A stretch of DNA of 64,000 nt, from positions 62,001 through 126,000 of the forward strand of contig NZ_JAGGOI010000014.1 in the NCBI RefSeq assembly GCF_018614585.1, read 5' to 3'. The notes beneath the pieces were generated by a model, which was not told the DNA's origin, did not search any database, and was given only the letters and a program-made list of their open reading frames with translations. The position numbers and the translations under genes are program-made. Shown here piece after piece: positions 40,566 through 48,341 of the stretch (positions are counted from its first letter, which is position 1; every line of letters begins with the position of its first letter). Origin of the DNA: Streptomyces sp. ISL-1 (lineage in GTDB: Bacteria > Actinomycetota > Actinomycetes > Streptomycetales > Streptomycetaceae).

Positions 40566-42251
40566 CTACCGACTGCTCATATGGCGGTCAGCCCCGTCTC
40601 GCCCTTCGGTCCGCCCTTCTCCCGGGTGTCCGCCCGCTGCGCGACGTGTTCGCCTGGTCTCCGCGACGAGCAGCAGACAGCAGAGCGTCCCGACGGCGCC
40701 GGCACCCGCGACGACGGTGCTCACCGGGAGGAACTCCGCGGCGACTCCGGCCAGCGCCATGCCGACGCCCTGGATGGTCATCAGCCCGGCGGTCAGCAGG
40801 GTCATCGCCCGGCCGCGCAGTTCCTCGGGGATCTCCTCGATGAGCCACCGGTCCAGACCCAGGGTGTACGCGGACCCCGCGCCGGCCAGCGTGAGCGCGA
40901 GCAGCGCCCAGCCGAGGCCGGGGGTGAGAGCGTAGACGGTGAGCGGCAGGAGGGTGGTGGCGGCGAGCGGCAGGACGATACGGGAGCGGGTGGCGGGGCC
41001 GAGGGCGGATCCGGCGTACAGCTCTCCGGCGATCGTGCCGACGGGCAGCGCGCACATCAAAAGGCCGATGCCCGCGGAGCCGATGCCGATCTCGTCCGCG
41101 TAAGGGGCGGCGAGTGCCTCGGGCGCCACGCTGAACATGGGCGGCGCCCAGAACAGCAGCATCAGCACCCGGAGCCGGCGATTGGCGAGGATCTGCCGCG
41201 CGCCGGAGAGGGAGGAGCGCAGCAGCGCGCCGCTGTCGCGACCGCGGGCGGGACGTCGCTTCGTGCCGAGGCGGAGCAGTAGCGCCGAGCCGAGGAAGGT
41301 GCAGACGGTGATGGCGAGCGCGCCGCGCGGGGCGATGACGGCGAGCAGCAGCCCGCCGAGCCCGAACCCGGTCAGGACGGCGCTCTGCGAGACGACGCGC
41401 AGCAACGACCGGCCGAGGACGAACAGGTCTCCCTCCCCGAGGATGTCCGCGAGGGTCGCCATGCGGGTGCCGTTGAACACGGGGGCGATGGCGGCGATGC
41501 AGCAGCGCAGCACGAGCAGCGCGGCGACGGGCGTCACGGGCAGCACCATGACGACGGCGCACCCGGCGCAAAGGAGATCGCACACGACGAGCACCCGCCG
41601 GGCGGGGTACTTGTCGGCGACGCCCGCGAGCAGGGTCCCGCCGAAGAGGTAGGGCAGAAACCCGAGGGCGAAGGTGAGCGCGCTGAGCATGGGCGAACCG
41701 GTGAGCCGGTAGACGAGCACGGTGAGCGCGATCTCGCTGACGACGACGCCGAGCAACGACATGAGGTGCGCGCCGAAGACAGCCCGGAATTCGCGGACCG
41801 CGAAGACATCCCGGTACCGGCGTGAGTCGGCGCGACCGCCCTGCTCGGCACGGTGCCACTTCGTCGAGGGGCTGCCCGCCGGCAGGGCGGGCGCGGAGCC
41901 CTGGCAAACCGCGGGTGCCGACCCCGGACCGGCGGCGGGCGCGGAGCCCCTGACCGCGGGCTCGGAGTCCGGACCGACCGGAGGCGAGAAGCTCCCGCCG
42001 TCCACAGGTGCGGAACCTTGGCCAACCGCGGGCGCAGAACCCGGACCGGCGGCGGGCGCCAAGCACCTGACCGCAGGCGCGGAATCCGGACCGACCGCAG
42101 GCGCCGAGCCCCCGCCATCCGCGGGCGCGGGCGCTCCCGGCTCCGGCGGCGTCAGGCCGCCCGCCGGGCGGGCGGTGCCCGGGCCGGCAGCAGACAGTGG
42201 CAGGCCGCCCGGACCAGGTCGGGCGGAGCCCGTGGGCTTCTCTTCTGGCAT
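40566..42251 (-). CDS. MFS transporter with repetitive Pro/Ala-rich N-terminus
   Basis: The 561-aa major facilitator protein has 12 likely helices from about residue 145 on (VFAVREFRAVFGAHLMSLLGVVVSEIALTVLVYRLTGSPMLSALTFALGFLPYLFGGTLLAGVADKYPARRVLVVCDLL, with the MFS loop motif DKYPARR). The first 130 or so residues are low-complexity and built from a 39-residue unit repeated twice. Substrates are unknown; homologues are annotated drug exporters. The ATG at 42251 (MPEEKPTGSARPG) is chosen over an upstream in-frame start that would enter the divergent gene. A DUF5937/ArsR regulator is divergent with a palindromic operator between. Confidence 0.85.
   Translation of the reverse strand: MPEEKPTGSARPGPGGLPLSAAGPGTARPAGGLTPPEPGAPAPADGGGSAPAVGPDSAPAVRCLAPAAGPGSAPAVGQGSAPVDGGSFSPPVGPDSEPAVRGSAPAAGPGSAPAVCQGSAPALPAGSPSTKWHRAEQGGRADSRRYRDVFAVREFRAVFGAHLMSLLGVVVSEIALTVLVYRLTGSPMLSALTFALGFLPYLFGGTLLAGVADKYPARRVLVVCDLLCAGCAVVMVLPVTPVAALLVLRCCIAAIAPVFNGTRMATLADILGEGDLFVLGRSLLRVVSQSAVLTGFGLGGLLLAVIAPRGALAITVCTFLGSALLLRLGTKRRPARGRDSGALLRSSLSGARQILANRRLRVLMLLFWAPPMFSVAPEALAAPYADEIGIGSAGIGLLMCALPVGTIAGELYAGSALGPATRSRIVLPLAATTLLPLTVYALTPGLGWALLALTLAGAGSAYTLGLDRWLIEEIPEELRGRAMTLLTAGLMTIQGVGMALAGVAAEFLPVSTVVAGAGAVGTLCCLLLVAETRRTRRAAGGHPGEGRTEGRDGADRHMSSR
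41902..42135. repeat. Two tandem 117-bp repeats inside the MFS gene
   Basis: Copies begin with TGGCAAACCGCGGG (41902) and TGGCCAACCGCGGG (42019) and keep the reading frame. Each encodes about 39 residues made of GPGSAPAVGQGSAP-like subrepeats. Such repeats can expand or shrink by slippage, so length may vary between strains. Confidence 0.8.
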
Positions 42252-42285
42252 GGCCGACAGCCTGCCGAGCCCGGCACGCCCGCCG

Positions 42286-42307
42286 TAGACTTTCGGCGCA
42301 CGCCGAA
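42286..42307 (+). promoter_or_regulatory. Promoter and operator of the DUF5937/ArsR gene
   Basis: -10 box TAGACT (42286-42291) followed directly by TTCGGCG-CA-CGCCGAA (42292-42307), a perfect palindrome over the transcription start. It lies between the divergent MFS and regulator genes and is probably bound by the regulator. Confidence 0.65.
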
Positions 42308-42330
42308 TCTTGTGGGGGGACGCCAGGGCC

Positions 42331-43323
42331 ATGCCGTCATACATGCACTTCGGCGAGGCCGATCTGCTGCGAATCCGGTTCGCCGTGTCTCCGCTCTGGG
42401 AGACCCACGAAGCCGTACGAACCCTCAATCGCCCCGAACGGCACGGCTATCACCTCCCCTGGCTACGGCGGATCCGGCACGCGGCGCTCGGGCTCGACCT
42501 CACCTCCCTGTGGCTGCTCATGCCGCGCCGAGGGCACAGCCCCGACTTTCTCGGGCCGCCTCCGATCGGGCCGGCCGCCTCGTTCGACGAGGAGATCGCA
42601 GCCGTACGCGCCGTTGACCCCGAGGCGGCGCGGCGCGACATGGCGTGGGCGCTCGCCGACACCCCGGGGGCCCTCGACAGCCCGCAGGGACGCGCGCTAC
42701 TCGCCGATCCGGTCCTGGCCGTGCGGGAGCTGGCCGATACGACGGAGCAGGCGTGGCACGCGCTCATCGAGCCCGAGTGGCCCCGGCTGCGCGCACTGCT
42801 CGAGGCCGATGTGGCGTTCCACTCGGGGAGGTTGGCGCGGGCCGGCCTGGAGGGGCTGTTCGCCGAGCTGCATCCACGGCTCAGCTGGGCCGACCGCACC
42901 CTGACCCTGTCCGGCCGCAGCGAGCATGTGCGCGAACTCGGCGGTCAGGGCCTGATGCTGATGCCCAGCGCCTTCTGCTGGCCGGATGTGGTGACCGGCT
43001 TCGAGCCGCCGTGGCAACCCGCCATCGTCTATCCGGCCCGCGGCATCGGCGCGCTGTGGACCGAGCCCGCCGGCCGCACTCCGAAGGCGCTCGCCCAACT
43101 GCTCGGCGCCAAGCGCGCCGCCGTGCTGGCCGCGCTCGACGAACCGGGCACGACCACCGCCCTCGCGCACCGGCTCGGGCTCGCGCCCTCCTCCGTATCG
43201 GCCCATCTGTCCGTACTGCGCGAGGCGGGTCTGCTGACCTCGCGCCGCCACGGACATCAGGTGCTGTACGAGCGGACACCCCTGGGGATCGCGCTGACGG
43301 TGTCGCACGGCGCCACTCCATGA
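42331..43323 (+). CDS. DUF5937/ArsR-type regulator
   Basis: The 330-aa protein has an N-terminal DUF5937 domain (LLRIRFAVSPLWETHEAVRTLNRP) and a C-terminal winged helix of the ArsR type (LAQLLGAKRAAVLAALDEPGTTTALAHRLGLAPSSVSAHLSVLREAGLLTSRRHGHQVLYERTPLGIAL). Members are usually divergent from exporters they control. The ATG at 42331 is chosen; in-frame GTG at 42310 would add seven residues. The effector is unknown, and no metal-binding Cys cluster of classical ArsR is seen. It shares a promoter region with the MFS gene. Confidence 0.85.
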   Translation: MPSYMHFGEADLLRIRFAVSPLWETHEAVRTLNRPERHGYHLPWLRRIRHAALGLDLTSLWLLMPRRGHSPDFLGPPPIGPAASFDEEIAAVRAVDPEAARRDMAWALADTPGALDSPQGRALLADPVLAVRELADTTEQAWHALIEPEWPRLRALLEADVAFHSGRLARAGLEGLFAELHPRLSWADRTLTLSGRSEHVRELGGQGLMLMPSAFCWPDVVTGFEPPWQPAIVYPARGIGALWTEPAGRTPKALAQLLGAKRAAVLAALDEPGTTTALAHRLGLAPSSVSAHLSVLREAGLLTSRRHGHQVLYERTPLGIALTVSHGATP

Positions 43324-43364
43324 CCCTTGTGTCCGGCCGCAGAGGATGAGCGGGCGCTTCTGGT

Positions 43365-43658
43365 TCAGGCGGAGAGATGCCGTTCCACGGTCTCGACCTT
43401 CGAGGTGAGACCGTCGGTGACGCCCTGTCGGATGTCGGCCTTGAGGACGACGGAGACGCGCGGGGCGTGGGCCTCGACCGCGGCGACGGCGCGTTTGACG
43501 ACATCCATCACCTCGTCCCACTCACCCTCGATCGAGGTGAACATCGCGTCCGTACGGTTGGGCAGACCGGACTCGCGGACGACGCGCACGGCGTCGGCGA
43601 CGTACTCGCCGACGTCCTCGCCGACACCGAGCGGCGTGACGGAGAAGGCGACGATCAT
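43365..43658 (-). CDS. Thiamine-binding-type protein (MTH1187/DUF77)
   Basis: The 97-aa protein has an alpha/beta ferredoxin-like fold: [79 protein letters not shown]. Family members bind thiamine or a related pyrimidine (family knowledge). The ATG overlaps the upstream DUF3817 gene stop by four bases, so the two are translated together. Confidence 0.88.
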   Translation of the reverse strand: MIVAFSVTPLGVGEDVGEYVADAVRVVRESGLPNRTDAMFTSIEGEWDEVMDVVKRAVAAVEAHAPRVSVVLKADIRQGVTDGLTSKVETVERHLSA

Positions 43659-43999
43659 GCGCTGACCGTACCCTTGCGGCGGGCGCGGGCGGCGATGACC
43701 TCGTCATCGGCCGCACGCTTCAGCTTGCGCTCGGCGGCGAAGCCGCCGAAGGGGAGTACGGAGAGCACGAAGTAGAGGGCCGCGGTCTTCACGCTCCACT
43801 TGGTGCGGTTCCAGGCGTCCAGCCAGAAGAGCACGTACAGGATGAAGAGCAAGCCGTGGATCGCGCCCATGACCGGGACCGCGTTGAACTCCGTCGTGCG
43901 CTTGAGCACCGAGCAGACGAGCAGCAGGAGGAAGGAGACGGCCTCCGGCGCGGAGACCAGGCGGAGGCGGTGGAGGGAAGAGGCGGTCTTGATGTCCAC
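43655..43999 (-). CDS. DUF3817 small membrane protein (second copy)
   Basis: The 114-aa protein has three membrane segments ([63 protein letters not shown]), paralogous to the gene at 39553-39879 (VHGVLFIIYV / [10 protein letters not shown]). I choose GTG at 43999 because GAAGGTG precedes it and the longer frame would place a charged stretch before it. It is translationally coupled to the thiamine-binding-type protein. The function is unknown. Confidence 0.84.
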   Translation of the reverse strand: MDIKTASSLHRLRLVSAPEAVSFLLLLVCSVLKRTTEFNAVPVMGAIHGLLFILYVLFWLDAWNRTKWSVKTAALYFVLSVLPFGGFAAERKLKRAADDEVIAARARRKGTVSA

Positions 44000-44160
44000 G
44001 GGGGCACCTTCGGTGGTGAGGAGGCCTAATTTTGCAGGGGCTCTTGTGAACCCATGCACAAGCGCCCGGTCCATTGTGGCAGCCCACTTTGGTGGAGGGG
44101 GTCCGGGGTGGTTCCTATGAGACACAGCGTGTCAGGGTCCAGATCCTCCCTGAGGACCCT

Positions 44161-44188
44161 GTTCCGGGGCGGAACCACCCGCTAACGT
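44161..44188 (+). promoter_or_regulatory. AIM24 operon promoter with embedded palindrome
   Basis: GTTCCG-GGG-CGGAAC (44161-44175) lies in the -35/-10 spacer. The -10 box TAACGT (44183-44188) is 6 nt before the GTG at 44195, so the mRNA is leaderless. The palindrome is well placed for a repressor. Confidence 0.6.
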
Positions 44189-44194
44189 CACTCT

Positions 44195-44833
44195 GTGGCA
44201 ACGTTCCGACTCCAAGGCAGCAAGGTGCTCGCCGTCGACATGACCGGCGACGCCGTCAAAGCGAAGAACGGCTCAATGGTCGCCTACGACGGCCAGATGG
44301 CCTTCAAGAAGATGTCCGGTGGCGGTGAGGGCATCCGCGGGATGGTCACCCGCCGCATCACCGGCGAGCAGATGACCGTGATGGAAGTGAAGGGGCAGGG
44401 CACCTGCTACTTCGCCGATCGCGCGTCCGAGATCAATCTGGTGAACCTGCACGGCGACAAGCTCTATGTCGAGGCGAGCAATCTGCTCTGCACCGACGCC
44501 GGGCTGCGCACCGGGACGACCTTCACCGGGCTGCGCGGCGGGGCGAGCGGCAATGGCCTGTTCACCACCACCGTCGAGGGCACCGGCCAGGCGGCGATCA
44601 TGTCGGACGGCGCTGCCGTGGTGCTGCGGGTGACACCCCAGTACCCGCTGTCCGTCGACCCCGGCGCGTACATTGCCCACCAGGGCGATCTGCGGCAGGA
44701 GTTCCAGTCCGGTGTGACCTTCCGCACCTTCATCGGCGAGGGCTCCGGCGAGGCCTTCCAGATCCGCTTCGAGGGCGACGGTCTGGTGTACGTCCAGCCC
44801 AGCGAGCGGAACACCATCGGGGGCGACGTCTGA
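44195..44833 (+). CDS. AIM24-family protein 1
   Basis: The 212-aa cytoplasmic AIM24-family beta-sandwich protein reads FRLQGSKVLAVDMTGDAVKAKNGSMVAYDGQMAFKK ... VMEVKGQGTCYFADRASEINLVNLHGDKLYVEASNLLCTDAGLR ... GNGLFTTTVEGTGQAAIMSDG. Mitochondrial AIM24 helps organise the inner membrane; bacterial members are uncharacterised. It has a leaderless GTG start and overlaps the next AIM24 gene by one base. Three AIM24 genes in a row is the feature of this locus. Confidence 0.88.
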   Translation: MATFRLQGSKVLAVDMTGDAVKAKNGSMVAYDGQMAFKKMSGGGEGIRGMVTRRITGEQMTVMEVKGQGTCYFADRASEINLVNLHGDKLYVEASNLLCTDAGLRTGTTFTGLRGGASGNGLFTTTVEGTGQAAIMSDGAAVVLRVTPQYPLSVDPGAYIAHQGDLRQEFQSGVTFRTFIGEGSGEAFQIRFEGDGLVYVQPSERNTIGGDV

Positions 44834-45483
44834 TGCCGTTCGTCGAGATCAATTCCAGGATGGTCGAGGCGACGGTCGTCCCCGGCCAGAAGATGTTCAG
44901 CCAGCGCGGCGCGATGCTCGCGTACAAGGGCGACGTCACCTTCACCCCGAACATTCAGGGCGGCCAGGGCGGCCTCGCGTCGATGATCGGCCGGCGGGTG
45001 GCGGGCGAGGCGACGCCGCTGATGACGGTGGAGGGCAGCGGCACCGTGATGTTCGGCCACGGCGGCCATCACATCCAGGTCATCAACCTCACCGGCGACA
45101 CCCTGTACGTCGAGGCGGACCGGCTGCTCGCCTTCGACGGGACCTTGCAGCAGGGCACGATGTTCATGGGCTCGCAGGGCGGGGTCATGGGCATGGTGCG
45201 CGGCCAGGTGACAGGTCAGGGGCTCTTCACGACCACGCTCAAGGGCCATGGCGCGGTGGCGGTGATGGCGCACGGCGGTGTGATCGAGCTGCCGGTCACG
45301 CCGGGGCGCACGATCCATGTCGACCCGCAGGCGTACGTCGCGCACCACGGCGACGTACGCAACAAGCTCTCCACCGCGCTGGGGTGGCGCGACATGGTGG
45401 GGCGCGGCTCGGGCGAGGCGTTCCAGCTGGAGCTGAGCGGCAGTGGCGCGGTGTACGTACAGGCCTCGGAGGAGAAGCTGTGA
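44833..45483 (+). CDS. AIM24-family protein 2
   Basis: The 216-aa paralogue of AIM24 protein 1 reads INSRMVEATVVPGQKMFSQRGAMLAYKGDVTFTPN ... LMTVEGSGTVMFGHGGHHIQVINLTGDTLYVEADRLLAFDGTLQ ... QGLFTTTLKGHGAVAVMAHGGVIELPVTPGRTIHVDPQAYVAHHGDV. The ATG overlaps the previous stop by one base; the stop overlaps the next GTG. Hetero-oligomer formation among the three paralogues is a plausible but untested reason for coupling. Confidence 0.88.
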   Translation: MPFVEINSRMVEATVVPGQKMFSQRGAMLAYKGDVTFTPNIQGGQGGLASMIGRRVAGEATPLMTVEGSGTVMFGHGGHHIQVINLTGDTLYVEADRLLAFDGTLQQGTMFMGSQGGVMGMVRGQVTGQGLFTTTLKGHGAVAVMAHGGVIELPVTPGRTIHVDPQAYVAHHGDVRNKLSTALGWRDMVGRGSGEAFQLELSGSGAVYVQASEEKL

Positions 45484-46295
45484 CCGGTCCTGAATGGGGT
45501 ATCCCCGGGGCCGCAGGGCCCCAGGGGACGTTCGACCCGATGACGCTGCCGAGCGACGACAACGTCAATCCGTACACCTTCTGCGTGGAGCTCAAGGGCA
45601 GCCAGTGGTTCCTGCAGAAGGGGAAGATGATCGCCTACTACGGGCGCATCGACTTCAACGGCATCGGCCACGGCCGGCTCGACCGGCTGCTGCGCACGTC
45701 GTTCCACTCGCCGCTGCACGCGAGCGACTGGGTGGTGGCGGAGGGCAGCGGAAAGATGCTGCTCGCCGACCGCGCCTTCGATGTGAACTCCTACGACCTG
45801 GACGAGGGGAACCTGACGATCCGGTCCGGGAATCTGCTGGCGTACCAGCCGACCCTGGCGCTGAAGCAGTCGATCGTGCCGGGCTTCCTGACGCTGATCG
45901 GTACGGGGAAGTTCGTGGCCGCGTCCAATGGTCCGGTTGTCTTCATGGAGCCGCCGATCCGGGTGGACCCGCAGGCCCTGGTGGGCTGGGCGGACTGCCC
46001 TTCCCCCTGCCACCACTACGACCACAGCTATATGACGGGCGTGATGGGCGGCCTGCGGGCGATGACGGGGATCGGAGGGGCCTCGGGCGAGGAGCACCAG
46101 TTCGAGTTCGTCGGCTCCGGGACGGTGCTGCTGCAGTCGACCGAGGCGCTGATGGCGGAGACGGCGACGGGCGCGGTGCCGCAGCAGGCGGGCGTCCCTG
46201 GCGGTCACCCGGGGGCCGGAGTCCCAGGTCAACACGGGTCTGCTCCCCGTCTTCCCGGTCAGCTGGGGGACCTCCAGCGTCGCTTCGGCCTGTGA
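45480..46295 (+). CDS. AIM24-family protein 3, with C-terminal tail
   Basis: This 271-aa, more diverged AIM24 member reads NPYTFCVELKGSQWFLQKGKMIAYYGRIDFNGIG ... VVAEGSGKMLLADRAFDVNSYDLDEGNLTIRSGNLLAYQPTLAL. It carries extra HH/CHHYDH residues and a 35-residue Gly/Pro/Gln tail. The GTG at 45480 overlaps the stop of protein 2 (GTGA). SPCHHYDHSY could bind metal, which is inference. It is the last gene of the operon. Confidence 0.85.
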   Translation: MTGPEWGIPGAAGPQGTFDPMTLPSDDNVNPYTFCVELKGSQWFLQKGKMIAYYGRIDFNGIGHGRLDRLLRTSFHSPLHASDWVVAEGSGKMLLADRAFDVNSYDLDEGNLTIRSGNLLAYQPTLALKQSIVPGFLTLIGTGKFVAASNGPVVFMEPPIRVDPQALVGWADCPSPCHHYDHSYMTGVMGGLRAMTGIGGASGEEHQFEFVGSGTVLLQSTEALMAETATGAVPQQAGVPGGHPGAGVPGQHGSAPRLPGQLGDLQRRFGL

Positions 46296-46432
46296 GCGGT
46301 AGTCTGCGGAGTGTGACGTCGAACGCCTGCACCCTTGTACGCGGAGTACGCGGACGCTTCTCCTGTGGCTTCTCGCGTGCTGGATGCCAGGCGTCACACC
46401 CCCCGACTTCGTCCGATTTTCAACTTCTTAGG

Positions 46433-46438
46433 TAGAAT
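46433..46438 (+). promoter_or_regulatory. -10 box of the second MarR gene
   Basis: TAGAAT six bases before the ATG at 46445; no Shine-Dalgarno, so probably leaderless. The preceding AT-rich stretch may hold the MarR operator. Confidence 0.6.
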
Positions 46439-46444
46439 CCATAT

Positions 46445-46921
46445 ATGGAGACCGAGACGGCCACCCGCTGGCTGACCGATGACGAGCAGTGCGCCTGGCG
46501 CACCCACCTGGACGTCAGCAGACTGCTGATGCACCAGCTCGAGAAGGACCTCCAGCCGTTCGGCCTGACCAACAACGACTACGAGATCCTGGTCAACCTC
46601 TCTGAGTCGGCGGAGCGGAGGCTGCGGATGAGCGACCTCGCCGAAGCGACGCTGCAGTCGAAGAGCCGGCTCTCCCACCAGATCACCCGCATGGAGAACG
46701 CGGGACTGGTCCGCAGGGAGAACTGCGAGTCGGACCGGCGCGGGCTGTACGCGGTGCTGACCGAGCAGGGCATGGAGACGATGCAGAAGGTCGCGCCGCA
46801 TCATGTCGCGTCCGTACGCAAGCACTTCATCGACCTGCTGACGCCGGAGGCGCTGGCGGATCTGCGGGAGTCGCTGTCACCGGTGGCCGAGCATCTGCGC
46901 GGGCGGCGCGGCAAGCTGTAG
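46445..46921 (+). CDS. MarR-family transcriptional regulator (second)
   Basis: The 158-aa winged-helix protein reads CAWRTHLDVSRLLMHQLEKDLQPFGLTNNDYEILVNLSESAERRLRMSDLAEATLQSKSRLSHQITRMENAGLVRRENCESDRRGLYAVLTEQGMETMQKVAP, with the DRRG wing. Members of this type often respond to aromatic acids or redox; a single Cys (C-E-S-D) in the wing could be a sensor, which is inference. Leaderless start. It is convergent with the kinase remnant. Confidence 0.9.
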   Translation: METETATRWLTDDEQCAWRTHLDVSRLLMHQLEKDLQPFGLTNNDYEILVNLSESAERRLRMSDLAEATLQSKSRLSHQITRMENAGLVRRENCESDRRGLYAVLTEQGMETMQKVAPHHVASVRKHFIDLLTPEALADLRESLSPVAEHLRGRRGKL

Positions 46922-46985
46922 ACGACGGCGGGGGCCGGCGGCTGCGCGCGCTCGCCGCCGCACCCGACCAATCCTTCATGGGGGC

Positions 46986-47285
46986 TCACGCGACCGCGGA
47001 GAGCCGGAGTTCGTACAGCTCGCCGCCGCCCTGGCCCACAGCGAGCGTGCCGCCGAGGCGCTGGGCCGCGTGGCGGACGATCGCCGGACCCAGCCCCGCC
47101 CTCGTTCCGGGTGCGGGCGTCGTCGATGCGTACGAAGCGCTCGAGGATTCGCTCCCGTTCCGCCGCCGGCACGCCCATGCCGGCGTTCGGTGACCGTCGG
47201 CACCACGCCGTCGCCGTCCCTGCGCACGGATGCGGGAACGGACAGCGGCGTGGCGCTCCGTGTTGTCCAGCAAGCAGGCCTGACC
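46986..47285 (-). pseudogene. Decayed histidine kinase HATPase remnant
   Basis: Minus-strand fragments in three frames give, in order: LLDNTERHA, ASVRRDGDGVVPTVTE, NAGMGVPAAERERILERFVRIDDARTRNEGGAG, LGPAIVRHAAQRLGGTLAVGQGGGELYELRLSAVA-stop. These are the N box, spacer, F box region and G2 box of an EnvZ-type kinase C-terminus, but joined by at least three frameshifts. GLGLAIV has become GLGPAIV. The N-terminal two-thirds is missing; sequence stops at the 56-bp palindrome. Confidence 0.75.
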
Positions 47286-47293
47286 AAGGCCGA

Positions 47294-47349
47294 GGTTCGT
47301 CCCATCCTCGGCATCCGGCCGCGGCCGGATGCCGAGGATGGGACGAACC
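47294..47349 (-). terminator. Perfect 56-bp palindrome downstream of meaB
   Basis: Left arm 47294-47321 and right arm 47322-47349 are exact reverse complements (28 of 28), with no loop; it begins GGTTCGTCCC, has GGCCG/CGGCC at the centre and ends GGGACGAACC. It lies 25 nt after the meaB stop and would act as a very strong terminator hairpin. Confidence 0.85.
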
Positions 47350-47374
47350 CGCCGCCTGTGGCCGGCGCCCTGCC

Positions 47375-48331
47375 TCAGCCCTCCGTCAGGCCCGCCACCA
47401 GCTCGTCCGCCGCCGTGTACGGATCCAGCTCCCCCGCCACGATCCGCTCCGCCAGCGACCCCAGCCGCCGGTCCCCGTGCAGGTCCCCGATCCGTTCCCG
47501 CAGCGTCGTCACCGCGATCGTCTCCACCTCGCCCGCCGCACGGCGGGCACGGCGTTCAAGGAGCACTCCGTGCTCCTCCATCCACGCGCGGTGCTTCTCC
47601 AGCGCCTCGACCACCTCGTCGATGCCCTCGCTCCGCGCCGCGACCGTCTTGACGATCGGCGGTCGCCAGTCGCCGGGGCCGCGCGACTCGCCCAGCCCCA
47701 GCATGTGGTTCAGCTCGCGGGCCGTCGCGTCCGCCCCGTCCCGGTCCGCCTTGTTGACGACGTACACATCGCCGATCTCGAGGATGCCCGCCTTCGCAGC
47801 CTGGATGCCGTCGCCCATCCCGGGGGCGAGAAGCACGACCGACGTGTCCGCCTGGGCCGCGATCTCGACCTCGGACTGGCCGACGCCCACCGTCTCCACC
47901 AGGATCACGTCGCAGCCGGCCGCGTCCAGGACGCGGATCGCCTGCGGCGCGGACCAGGCGAGGCCGCCCAGATGCCCGCGCGTGGCCATCGAGCGGATGT
48001 AGACGCCCGGGTCGGACGCGTGTTCCGACATCCGGACCCGGTCGCCGAGCAGCGCCCCGCCCGAGAAGGGCGAGGACGGGTCGACAGCCAGGACGCCGAC
48101 CCGCTTCCCGGCCCGCCGGTACGCCGTCACCAGCGCCGACGTGGATGTCGACTTGCCGACACCCGGCGAGCCGGTCAGGCCGATCACATACGCCCCGCCG
48201 GTCAACGGAGCCAGCGTCGCCATCACCTCACGCAGCTGCGGGGACGCCCCCTCGACGAGTGAGATCAGCCGGGCCACGGCCCGCGGCCGGCCCTCCCTCG
48301 CCTGGGCAACCAGTTGGGGGACGTCCACCAT
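47375..48331 (-). CDS. meaB: MeaB-type GTPase, methylmalonyl-CoA/isobutyryl-CoA mutase chaperone
   Basis: The 318-aa G3E GTPase loads or protects adenosylcobalamin-dependent acyl-CoA mutases. Motifs: Walker A TGSPGVGKST (about residues 53-62), VLAVDPSSPFSGGALLGDRVRM, the Walker B/switch region DVILVETVGVGQSEVEIA, and NKADRDGAD. It lies 10 nt after the thiolase gene on the same strand and near mce. IcmA at 37.8 kb is a candidate client along with methylmalonyl-CoA mutase elsewhere. It was previously annotated LAO/AO transport ATPase. Confidence 0.94.
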   Translation of the reverse strand: MVDVPQLVAQAREGRPRAVARLISLVEGASPQLREVMATLAPLTGGAYVIGLTGSPGVGKSTSTSALVTAYRRAGKRVGVLAVDPSSPFSGGALLGDRVRMSEHASDPGVYIRSMATRGHLGGLAWSAPQAIRVLDAAGCDVILVETVGVGQSEVEIAAQADTSVVLLAPGMGDGIQAAKAGILEIGDVYVVNKADRDGADATARELNHMLGLGESRGPGDWRPPIVKTVAARSEGIDEVVEALEKHRAWMEEHGVLLERRARRAAGEVETIAVTTLRERIGDLHGDRRLGSLAERIVAGELDPYTAADELVAGLTEG

Positions 48332-48341
48332 GTGACTGCTC

